Shown here: one piece after another, positions 53,819 through 60,537 of the stretch
Numbering within the stretch: the stretch's first letter is position 1
How the letters are laid out: each line of letters starts with the position of its first letter
Source: Sphingomonas anseongensis
Lineage (GTDB): Bacteria; Pseudomonadota; Alphaproteobacteria; Sphingomonadales; Sphingomonadaceae
NCBI RefSeq assembly: GCF_023516495.1
Contig: NZ_JAMGBC010000001.1
Coordinates: 2,161,189 to 2,225,188 of the forward strand
Length of the DNA: 64,000 bases
Reading direction: 5' to 3'
The notes under the pieces: generated by a model
Seen by the model: only the letters and a program-made list of their open reading frames with translations
Told to the model about the DNA's origin: nothing
Database searches by the model: none
Translations under genes and position numbers: made by a program

Positions 53819-54103
53819 ATGATGACATTGTTGCTAAAAGACCCCGAGGCGGTGCTGAATTACGCCGTAGATTGGGGCGCTGAATATCTTGGCGCGGACA
53901 GCCTGATAGCGAGCCGGTGGGAAATCAGCCCGGTAGAGCAGGGCGGCGTCAATATCGACTGGGCCAGCTTCGACGGCAGCACCGCGACGGTCACTGCGTC
54001 GGGCGGTATCAGCGGTCACAGCTACGACCTCAGAAATCACGTGATCCTGGCGTCCGGCCTGACCGACAGCCGCTCCATCACCATGCGGCTGGAGAAGCGC
54101 TGA
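53819..54103 (+). CDS. Phage fibre/spike-associated adaptor-like protein
   Basis: A 94-residue protein beginning MMTLLLKDPEAVLNYAVDWG, with TASGGISGHSYDLRNHVILASGLTDSRS in the C-terminal half, which looks like a small Ig-like beta domain. Proteins with this N-terminal LLKDP-x-AVLxYAxDWG pattern occur next to phage tail fibres and are often annotated as fibre-tail adaptors. It lies between the spike gene and the head-tail connector and overlaps the latter by one base. GCGAGGAC lies upstream of the ATG. RcGTA does not have it. Confidence 0.75.
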   Translation: MMTLLLKDPEAVLNYAVDWGAEYLGADSLIASRWEISPVEQGGVNIDWASFDGSTATVTASGGISGHSYDLRNHVILASGLTDSRSITMRLEKR

Positions 54104-54621
54104 TGACCGGGGGTTCGAGCGCCGAGCCGTTGGTCACCCTGGCCGAAGCGCAGGCTTTCGCGCGAGTGGAAACCGGCGAGGAAGAGGCGCTGCTTGCAGG
54201 GTTGATCCGAAGCGCTAGCGGCCTGTGCGAAGCATTCATCGGCCATGCACTCATCGAGCGGGGCTTTACCGAAGCGCTGACGGCGAGCGGCGACTGGCAA
54301 AAGCTGGGGGCTTCGCCGGTGCGGTCGGTGAACTCGGTTTCGAGCAACGGCATGCCGCTACCGGTTTCGACTTATGCAATCGACGTCGATTCGCGCGGAG
54401 ACGGCTGGGTCAGGATCGTCGACCCGGCGGTGTCCGGCATCATAGAAGTGAGCGGCACGACTGGCATTGCAACCGATCGCAATGGGATTCCTGAGCCGAT
54501 CCGCCACGGGGTCCTGCGACTTGTCGCACATCTTTTCGCGGCCCGTGATGGCGACGGGGGAAGCATCCCGGCGGCGATAACCGCGCTGTGGCGCCCCTAC
54601 CGACGGATGGCGCTGGCATGA
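54103..54621 (+). CDS. Head-tail connector protein (RcGTA g6 equivalent)
   Basis: A 172-residue protein of the phage head-tail connector family (gp6/phiE125 gp8-like). It shows VTLAEAQAFARVETGEEEALLAGLIRSASGLCEAFIGHALI near the N-terminus and a mainly helical C-terminal half (PIRHGVLRLVAHLFAARDG). Connectors of this kind sit below the portal. It starts at the stop of the preceding gene and its stop overlaps the next start by four bases (ATGA), so it is tightly coupled. Confidence 0.9.
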   Translation: MTGGSSAEPLVTLAEAQAFARVETGEEEALLAGLIRSASGLCEAFIGHALIERGFTEALTASGDWQKLGASPVRSVNSVSSNGMPLPVSTYAIDVDSRGDGWVRIVDPAVSGIIEVSGTTGIATDRNGIPEPIRHGVLRLVAHLFAARDGDGGSIPAAITALWRPYRRMALA

Positions 54622-54944
54622 GCGAGTTCGCAGGGACGCTTCGCCAGCGCATCACCATAGAGCGGCCGGTCAACTCACGCACAGTCACGGGCCTCCAGGA
54701 AACCGGTTGGGAGCGAGTTGCAGACTGCCTGGCAGCGATCGAGCTCGAGGGGGTCGGTGCGCAAAGCGAAGCGCAGGCACTTAGCGCGATGCCGAAGCTG
54801 CGGGTGACAATCCGCCGGCGCAACGGGATCGCGATCGACCAGCGAGTCCGCTGGACCGGGCGAATCATGATGATCCGGCAATTGCTGGATGACCCAGCCT
54901 TGCCCGATCGGCTGGTTCTTCGCTGCGAGGAGGCGCGGTCATGA
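54618..54944 (+). CDS. Head closure / head-tail adaptor protein (RcGTA g7 equivalent)
   Basis: A 108-residue protein of the phage head-tail adaptor family (TIGR01563-like). FAGTLRQRITIERPV, ETGWERVADCLAAIEL and IDQRVRWTGRIMMIRQLLDDP are its recognisable beta-barrel segments. It would seal the connector and bind the tail. It overlaps the connector by four bases and the next gene by four bases. Confidence 0.88.
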   Translation: MSEFAGTLRQRITIERPVNSRTVTGLQETGWERVADCLAAIELEGVGAQSEAQALSAMPKLRVTIRRRNGIAIDQRVRWTGRIMMIRQLLDDPALPDRLVLRCEEARS

Positions 54945-55144
54945 TGGAGGCGTTGCTGGCGCGCGCAAACCGGATCGCTCGGGCGGCACAAAGCGTCCGG
55001 CTCCAACAGATAGCGACGACCATGCGCGGGCAGGGACTGGCGGCAGCGGTCGATGGCGAAAGCGTCGTGGTCCGCGGAAGCAAACTTGCAAACAGATGGA
55101 TTGCCGATCCGCTGCTCCGCTTTGCCGGAAGGTCGAGCCGATGA
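54941..55144 (+). CDS. Small protein between head closure and tail terminator genes
   Basis: A 67-residue basic protein (LLARANRIARAAQSVRLQQI near the start, ending RFAGRSSR). The fold could be a truncated version of the HK97 gp10-like neck proteins, which are usually 120-150 residues. It is joined by four-base overlaps to both neighbours, so it is probably expressed. RcGTA has no separate gene here that I know of; the function is unclear. Confidence 0.65.
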   Translation: MMEALLARANRIARAAQSVRLQQIATTMRGQGLAAAVDGESVVVRGSKLANRWIADPLLRFAGRSSR

Positions 55145-55515
55145 GCGCAGGAGCGACGATCCAGGCAGCGCTCGCGACGAGCATCGGAAGCGTGGCCGAA
55201 TTGACCGGAGTGTTTGACGGCCCGCCGGCGCGCGCAACCTTTCCTTATGCGGCGATCGATGCGTCCACGGAAACGGACTGGAGCCACAAGAACGGGAGCG
55301 GGCGCGAAGTGCTCGTGGCCGTGACCCTTTGGGACGACCAGCCGGCGCGGCTCCAGTCGCTTGCCGACGAGATCGAAGCGAGAGTTCTCGCGATCGAGGT
55401 GGCGAGCGAATGGCAGCTGGTGAGCCTCTCCCTCGTGAGGCGGCGGACCATTCGCGACGTCGCCGGCCCGTGGGCAACGGCAGTGGACTTTCGGGCTCGG
55501 CTTCTCGCCGCCTGA
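55141..55515 (+). CDS. Tail terminator protein, DUF3168-like (RcGTA g8 equivalent)
   Basis: A 124-residue protein of the DUF3168 family, which caps the tail tube. It has the pattern AALATSIGSVAELTGVFDGPPARATFPYAAIDAST at the start, a DDQPARLQSLADEIEARVLA helix, and a C-terminal RRTIRDVAGPWATAVDFRARLLA. The position after the adaptor and before the tail tube matches RcGTA. It shares four bases with the preceding gene. Confidence 0.88.
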   Translation: MSAGATIQAALATSIGSVAELTGVFDGPPARATFPYAAIDASTETDWSHKNGSGREVLVAVTLWDDQPARLQSLADEIEARVLAIEVASEWQLVSLSLVRRRTIRDVAGPWATAVDFRARLLAA

Positions 55516-55539
55516 CCCAATCAAAAGAAGGAGAAGAGT

Positions 55540-55947
55540 ATGGCGGCGGAACGCGGAAGCGCATTCCTGCTCAAGATCGGCGACGGCGGAAGTCCGCCGG
55601 GGTTCGTCACTGTCGCCGGGCTGAAGACGACGCAGCTGTCGATCAACGGCGATGCGGTTGCGATCACCAACAAGGGAAGCGGCGGATGGCGCGAGCTTCT
55701 GTCGGGTGCCGGAGTGCGCTCGGTGTCGGTCGCGGCGAGCGGCATCTTCACCGGAAGCAGCGCCGAAGCGCAGGTTCGAGCCCTCGCCTTGACCGGCGGA
55801 CTGCAAGATTACCAGCTGAGCTTCGAGAGCGGCGAGCGGATGCAGGGCCAGTTCCTGGTGACTCGGCTCGAATATGCCGGCGACTTTAATGGAGAGCGCA
55901 ATTACACGCTCGCGCTCGAAAGCTCGGGCGAGGTCGAAGCGCTGTGA
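55540..55947 (+). CDS. Major tail tube protein (RcGTA g9 equivalent)
   Basis: A 135-residue tail-tube protein of the TP901-1/HK97-type family, with AERGSAFLLKIGDGGSPPGFV at the N-terminus, a VAGLKTTQLSINGDAVAITNKG segment, and the C-terminal MQGQFLVTRLEYAGDFNGERNYTLALESSGEVEAL. AAGGAG precedes the ATG. Its stop overlaps the following chaperone gene by four bases. These proteins polymerise around the tape measure. Confidence 0.92.
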   Translation: MAAERGSAFLLKIGDGGSPPGFVTVAGLKTTQLSINGDAVAITNKGSGGWRELLSGAGVRSVSVAASGIFTGSSAEAQVRALALTGGLQDYQLSFESGERMQGQFLVTRLEYAGDFNGERNYTLALESSGEVEAL

Positions 55948-56255
55948 GCAGCGCCAATCCGCACCGAGGCGAAGCGAGGCTTCAGGTCGGAGGGGAGACG
56001 CTGGTCCTTCGGCCGAGCTTCTCGGCGCTCGTTGCGGCGGAGCAGGAGCTTGGGCCACTGTTCGCGCTGGTCGAACGGGCCAGCGAGGGCAAGCTCGCGC
56101 TGAGGGAAATTGCGGCGTTGTTCGATCACCTGTCCGGCGCCCGGCCGAAAGCGATCACTCGCGAGCGGATCGGCGATGCGGTGGTGGAGCAGGGGCTGGC
56201 GGGGATCAGCCCCACGCTTCGCCTCGTGCTGGGGCAGATACTCAAAGGCAAATGA
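55944..56255 (+). CDS. Tail assembly chaperone (GTA gp10 family)
   Basis: A 103-residue protein of the GTA_gp10 family: GEARLQVGGETLVLRPSFSALVAAEQELG followed by helical LALREIAALFDHL and ITRERIGDAVVEQGL. In RcGTA it precedes the tape-measure gene. Such chaperones coat the tape measure during assembly; in many siphophages two products arise by frameshifting, but here a separate second chaperone gene follows with a four-base overlap. Confidence 0.88.
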   Translation: MSSANPHRGEARLQVGGETLVLRPSFSALVAAEQELGPLFALVERASEGKLALREIAALFDHLSGARPKAITRERIGDAVVEQGLAGISPTLRLVLGQILKGK

Positions 56256-56449
56256 CATTCGGCGACCGAGCGGCCGAGCTGGCGGGCATCACTTCGGCGC
56301 TGCTCGGGTGGCGGCCGGAGGAATTCTGGCGATCGACCCCCGCTGAACTGGCGACAGCGCTCGGGCTGGACGGTCAGCCGGGCGCTGAAATGGACCGAAG
56401 CTCGCTCGAGCGGATGCTGAGCCAGTTTCCCGACAATCGAGAGAAATGA
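56252..56449 (+). CDS. Second small tail chaperone (RcGTA g10.1-like)
   Basis: A 65-residue protein (RAAELAGITSALLGWRPEEFWRSTPAELATAL) with the WRPxxFWxxTPxEL signature of small GTA and phage tail-assembly chaperones. It overlaps gp10-like by four bases and the tape measure by four bases. It probably works together with the preceding chaperone. Confidence 0.85.
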   Translation: MTFGDRAAELAGITSALLGWRPEEFWRSTPAELATALGLDGQPGAEMDRSSLERMLSQFPDNREK

Positions 56450-57021
56450 TGGACCAGGACATCGAGCAGATGGTGATCAGCGTTCGCGCCGACACCGCGG
56501 CTTTCGCCCGCGACGTTTCGACCATGCGGGGTGAGCTCGAGGGCCCGCTTGTGCAAGGCGTCGGGCGCGCAGGCCGGCTGATCGACAGCGCGCTCGCTCG
56601 AGCGATCTCCAACGGCAAGATCGGGTTCGGCGACCTGAAGAAGGTGGCGCTCGCGGCGATGGCCGACATCGCTTCGGCCTCGCTTCGCGCCTTGTTCCAG
56701 CCGCAGGGCGGCGGCGGCGTCGGAGCCGGGCTTCTGAGCGGGCTGAGCAACCTCATCGCAGGCCTTGCCGGGTCGCCGGGACGAGCAACCGGCGGGCCCG
56801 TGAGTGGGGGACGCCCGTACCTGGTCGGCGAGCGCGGGCCGGAGCTGTTCGTGCCCTCGGGCGGCGGGAGGATCGAGAAGCTCAACCAAGGCTCGCGCGA
56901 TGTGCGCGTCGCGATCTCGGTCGTCTCTCCGGCCAGGGGCGACGAGCCGCACGCGCTTCGCCGGTCGTCGCGGCAGATTGCCCGGGCCGTGCGCTCAGCG
57001 CTTAGAAAGGGCGAGCAGTGA
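56446..57021 (+). CDS. Short tail tape measure protein (RcGTA g11 equivalent)
   Basis: A 191-residue protein. Its N-terminus (MMDQDIEQMVISVRADTAAFARDVSTM) resembles the N-terminus of tape measures, followed by a Gly/Ala-rich central part (GGGGVGAGLLSGLSNLIAGLAG) and the conserved GTA motif GGPVSGGRPYLVGERGPELFVPSGGGRI. Tape-measure length normally sets tail length, and this one is short, comparable to RcGTA. At the usual 1.5 angstrom per residue it would span about 29 nm. It is joined by four-base overlaps to its neighbours. Confidence 0.88.
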   Translation: MMDQDIEQMVISVRADTAAFARDVSTMRGELEGPLVQGVGRAGRLIDSALARAISNGKIGFGDLKKVALAAMADIASASLRALFQPQGGGGVGAGLLSGLSNLIAGLAGSPGRATGGPVSGGRPYLVGERGPELFVPSGGGRIEKLNQGSRDVRVAISVVSPARGDEPHALRRSSRQIARAVRSALRKGEQ

Positions 57022-59315
57022 ACCACTGGTTCACCAGCCCCGACGCGCCGATCGTCACCACCTGGGTGAAAAGGTTCGACCCGCTTCACTGGCGCGTCGA
57101 CTTCCCGCTCGGGACAGTCGCGAGCGTCGTCACCACGAGCGACGGGCACGGCCTCCAGGTGGAAGCCGAGTTTCTCAGGAAGGGCGATCTGGTCGGGCTG
57201 ATCTTCGAGAGCCAAGACGGTCGGGCGCACCCGGCACATGCGAGGGAAACGAACCGCGATTATTCGCATACGGAGCTTTCGTTCCGGTGGCAGTCGAGCG
57301 GCGCAATTCCTCTCGATGAAGTCAACGGGCCGACGCTGACGATCGAGGGACGCGACGCTGACGGCAATGCGCGAAGCTGGTTCGTGCGGCTGTGGAATTA
57401 CGCGTCCGGCACGCCCGAAGACGCCACGGTCTCGATCGACTTCGATGGGCTCGAGGCAGGCTTTTCCCTGCCGGACGATTCCGACCCGGTGCATCCCGGT
57501 GACATCGACAGGATGTTCATCAGCATCGTGCCGTCCGATTACATCGAAGGGTCGCAGGAGGTGCGATCCGCGCCCGCTCGGGTGAGCCTCACGATCGGCG
57601 ACATCCGCTGCGACGGATCGAACAGCGTCCTGTCGATGAAGGACGCCGTCGTGCCCGAACATCCATTGCGGATCGCGACAGGCTATGACGACATGTACGA
57701 TCTTGCGCCGGAGCGGGTGATCGACACCGCCGAGCGGCTCGGGTTCCGCGGGACGATCAGCCACTACGTCGGGATGAGCCATTACTTCGCGCTCGACGGC
57801 GCGGGGCTGCTAGACTCGAGCCGGACATTCAACGCGGCTGCCCTGGCCTGGCATCGGGAGTTTGCACGAGCCGCGGCGGAGCGTGGGCACGAACTGATCT
57901 GGTCGCTGTCGTACGAGGTGCTGGACACTTTCTGTCCCGAACAATGGAAGCAGCGCGCATTCGATGGAAGTCCGGCGCTGACGGCTTGGGATCCGCCATC
58001 GAGCCTTGTCTCGCCGGCTAACACGGATGCGATCGATTTTTTGGGACGCGTGGCGGTGGAGCTCGCCGCAATCTCGGCCGAGTTCGGGCTCCAGCCAAGA
58101 ATCCAGATCGGAGAGCCGTGGTGGTGGGTGACTCCGACCGGGGCGCTTTGCCTTTACGATGAGGCCGCCAACTCGGCGCTCGGCGGCGCGCCGGTAGAGA
58201 TCGCCGACGTGCGCGGCCAGATGTCCGCCGACCAGCTCGCTTTGCTCGACCGCGCGGGCAAATTGCTCGCAGCGTCCACGGCGGCGATCGCGCAAGCCGT
58301 GAAGGCGAGCGCGCCCGAGGCGGAGTTGCTCGTGCTCGCCTATCTACCGACGGTGCTCGACCCAAGGTCGCCAGAACTCAAACGCGCCAACTTGCCGACC
58401 GACTGGGCAAGCCCGGCCTTCGACGTGCTCCAGCTGGAGGATTATGAGTGGTTGACCGCGGGTCTCACTAGGCGCCGCGTCAATGCCTATGCCGAGGTCG
58501 AAGAGCGGCTCGGCTACCCGCTCGAGAAACAGCATTATTTCGCAGGCTTCGTCGCCCAGGTGGCCGAGCGCGACAGCTGGGGCGACATCGTTTCAGCAGC
58601 CGTGGATGCGAATTCGCGCGGAGTGGCCGAGGTCTTCTTGTGGTCGCTTCCGCAGGTCGTGCGCGACGGACTTACCTTATTCGGAGAATCGCCGGTGATC
58701 GCTTTCGACGATGTGAGCTTCCCAATCGAGATCGGCGCGGAGGCCAGCGTCGCTCCCGCTTTTTCGACCAATGTCGTCACAAGCGCGAGCGGCAATGAGT
58801 ATCGCAACGCAAATTGGCAGCAGGCGCGATTGAGGTTCGACGCGGGGCCCGGAGTTCGAGGGGACGCCGAGCTCGAGACGCTGCTTGCCTTCTTTCGCGC
58901 GCGGCGCGGAGCGGCAGTCGGGTTCCGCTTCCGCGACCCATTCGACTTCAGCTCGAATGGAATGGCGGGAGATCCGACACCGCTCGACCAGCAGATCGGC
59001 ACCGGCGACGGGGCGACGACCAGCTTCAAGCTCACCAAAAGCTATTCCGGCGGGGAGGAGCGGCACGTCACGAGGCCGGTCGCCGGCACAGTGCGGGTGG
59101 CGATCGACGGAATCGAGCAGGTCAGCGGCTGGAGCCTGGAGGCGCTTGGCGACGTCGTGTTCGACGAGCCGCCCGCGCCGGGCGCGACCATTACCGCCGG
59201 ATTCCTTTTCGACGTCCCGGTGCGCTTTGCCGAGGACCGGCTAGAGATCAACCGGGCCACTTTCATGGCTGGCGAGGCACCGAGCGTTCCCCTGATCGAG
59301 ATCCGGGAAGGGTGA
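57018..59315 (+). CDS. DUF2460 distal-tail protein with inserted glycoside-hydrolase-like domain (RcGTA g12 equivalent)
   Basis: A 765-residue protein. The C-terminal 205 residues (about 560-765) are a clear DUF2460/TIGR02217 domain: the ASGNEYRNANWQQARLRFDAG segment, FFRARRGAAVGFRFRDPFDF, and LDQQIGTGDGATTSFKL. In RcGTA this domain is the whole g12 protein (about 210 residues). Before it is a 560-residue extension: a beta-rich part (about 1-210) and a probable TIM barrel (about 214-550) with IQIGEPWWWV near residue 366, resembling the acid-base NEP-type motif of clan GH-A, and LQLEDYEW. A clear nucleophile Glu on strand seven is not evident, so activity is uncertain. It overlaps the tape measure by four bases. 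Confidence 0.85.
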   Translation: MNHWFTSPDAPIVTTWVKRFDPLHWRVDFPLGTVASVVTTSDGHGLQVEAEFLRKGDLVGLIFESQDGRAHPAHARETNRDYSHTELSFRWQSSGAIPLDEVNGPTLTIEGRDADGNARSWFVRLWNYASGTPEDATVSIDFDGLEAGFSLPDDSDPVHPGDIDRMFISIVPSDYIEGSQEVRSAPARVSLTIGDIRCDGSNSVLSMKDAVVPEHPLRIATGYDDMYDLAPERVIDTAERLGFRGTISHYVGMSHYFALDGAGLLDSSRTFNAAALAWHREFARAAAERGHELIWSLSYEVLDTFCPEQWKQRAFDGSPALTAWDPPSSLVSPANTDAIDFLGRVAVELAAISAEFGLQPRIQIGEPWWWVTPTGALCLYDEAANSALGGAPVEIADVRGQMSADQLALLDRAGKLLAASTAAIAQAVKASAPEAELLVLAYLPTVLDPRSPELKRANLPTDWASPAFDVLQLEDYEWLTAGLTRRRVNAYAEVEERLGYPLEKQHYFAGFVAQVAERDSWGDIVSAAVDANSRGVAEVFLWSLPQVVRDGLTLFGESPVIAFDDVSFPIEIGAEASVAPAFSTNVVTSASGNEYRNANWQQARLRFDAGPGVRGDAELETLLAFFRARRGAAVGFRFRDPFDFSSNGMAGDPTPLDQQIGTGDGATTSFKLTKSYSGGEERHVTRPVAGTVRVAIDGIEQVSGWSLEALGDVVFDEPPAPGATITAGFLFDVPVRFAEDRLEINRATFMAGEAPSVPLIEIREG

Positions 59316-60124
59316 TGGCTGCGATCGCGCAAGGACCGCTCACGTCCATCGCTTATTGCTGGCGGCTTGAGAGGAGTGACGGCGCCGGGCTCGCGCTGAC
59401 GAGCAGCGACCGGGACATGGTCGCCGACGGCGTGACGTACCACGCAGCGCCTGGCGTCACTCCGGCGTCAATCAGCCGATCGCTTGGCCTTGATGGAGAT
59501 TCGACCGACGTCGACGGGGTACTCAGCGCTGACAGCCTGACCGAAGCGGACCTGATGCTGGGCCGCTGGGACGGAGCCGCGTTGAACCTGATCGCGGCGG
59601 ACTGGAGCGCTCCGCAGGCGGAGACGGTGGCGCTGCTGGCAGGCGAGTTGGGTGAAGTTTCCATCGATGGCGACGGCTTCTCCGCCGAAATGCGCGGCGC
59701 CGCCGCGCGCCTCGGCTTCGCGCCGTGCCCGAGCACGTCACCGGAGTGTCGGGCGGCGTTGGGCGACAGGCAGTGCCGGGTCGACATGTCAGGACGAACG
59801 ATGCGCGCGAAGGTCGTGGGCGCGAGCGAAAATGTGCTCGAGCTCGATACCAGCGTCGAGGTTCGCTTCCTGTTCGGCCGGCTGCGTTATCTTGGCGGTG
59901 AGAATTGCGGCCTGGCGAGCGCCATCCTTGCCATCAGCGGCTCCCAGGTCTCGCTTCGCGATCGGCCGCGCGGAAAAGTGGCCGCGGGGACGGTGGTGCA
60001 GCTTCGCGAAGGCTGCGACAAACGCTTCGAAACGTGCGTGTCGCGGTTCAACAACGCGGCGAACTTCCGGGGCGAGCCGCACCTTCCGGGCGGCGACCTT
60101 CTCACCCGCTATCCGGGAGCATGA
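59315..60124 (+). CDS. Tail hub protein, DUF2163 family (RcGTA g13 equivalent)
   Basis: A 269-residue protein of the DUF2163 family, which in RcGTA forms the tail hub. The N-terminus LTSIAYCWRLERSDGAGLALTSSDRDM, the central CPSTSPECRAALGDRQCRVD cysteine cluster, and the C-terminal FETCVSRFNNAANFRGEPHLPGGDLL are diagnostic; cysteines near residues 143, 149, 157, 206, 233 and 240 could bind an iron-sulfur cluster, as reported for this protein type. The start at 59315 overlaps the preceding stop. It is followed directly by the NlpC/P60 gene. Confidence 0.92.
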   Translation: MAAIAQGPLTSIAYCWRLERSDGAGLALTSSDRDMVADGVTYHAAPGVTPASISRSLGLDGDSTDVDGVLSADSLTEADLMLGRWDGAALNLIAADWSAPQAETVALLAGELGEVSIDGDGFSAEMRGAAARLGFAPCPSTSPECRAALGDRQCRVDMSGRTMRAKVVGASENVLELDTSVEVRFLFGRLRYLGGENCGLASAILAISGSQVSLRDRPRGKVAAGTVVQLREGCDKRFETCVSRFNNAANFRGEPHLPGGDLLTRYPGA

Positions 60125-60537
60125 GCGACGAGGGTCCGTGCGCCGTGACGCGCGCGCGCAGCCTCGTCGGCGTCAGGTTCCGGCCACAAGGGCGAGACCC
60201 GGCAACGGGCCTCGATTGCGTCGGACTGATACTCCGGGTGTTCGGAATTCCGCCGGAGCAAGTCCGGCGCGACTACAGCCTGAGCGGCAACAGTGCGGCG
60301 GAGCTGGACGCGCAGTTGTTGCGCTACTTTCAGCGCTTGAGCAACGAAGCTTCACGAGTGGGAGATGTCGTGCTTTGCGCTGTTCGCGGAGGGCAGCTTC
60401 ACCTCGCTGTCGATTGCGGCCGCAGCTTCGTACACGCGGACGCGCGAGCGCGGCGGGTGGTGGAAACGCCGGGCGCTCCGCAGTGGCCTATCCTGGGCAT
60501 GTACCGCTTCGCGCTCTGCAACCTCCAGTCGAGTTGA
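60121..60537 (+). CDS. NlpC/P60-type cell-wall peptidase (RcGTA g14 equivalent)
   Basis: A 138-residue peptidase. The catalytic Cys is in TGLDCVGLILRVFG near residue 32, and the His is in QLHLAVDCGRSFVHAD near 95. This is the GTA gp14 family, a tail-tip enzyme that opens peptidoglycan during DNA delivery. It overlaps the hub gene by four bases and lies directly before the gp15-like gene. Confidence 0.9.
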   Translation: MSDEGPCAVTRARSLVGVRFRPQGRDPATGLDCVGLILRVFGIPPEQVRRDYSLSGNSAAELDAQLLRYFQRLSNEASRVGDVVLCAVRGGQLHLAVDCGRSFVHADARARRVVETPGAPQWPILGMYRFALCNLQSS

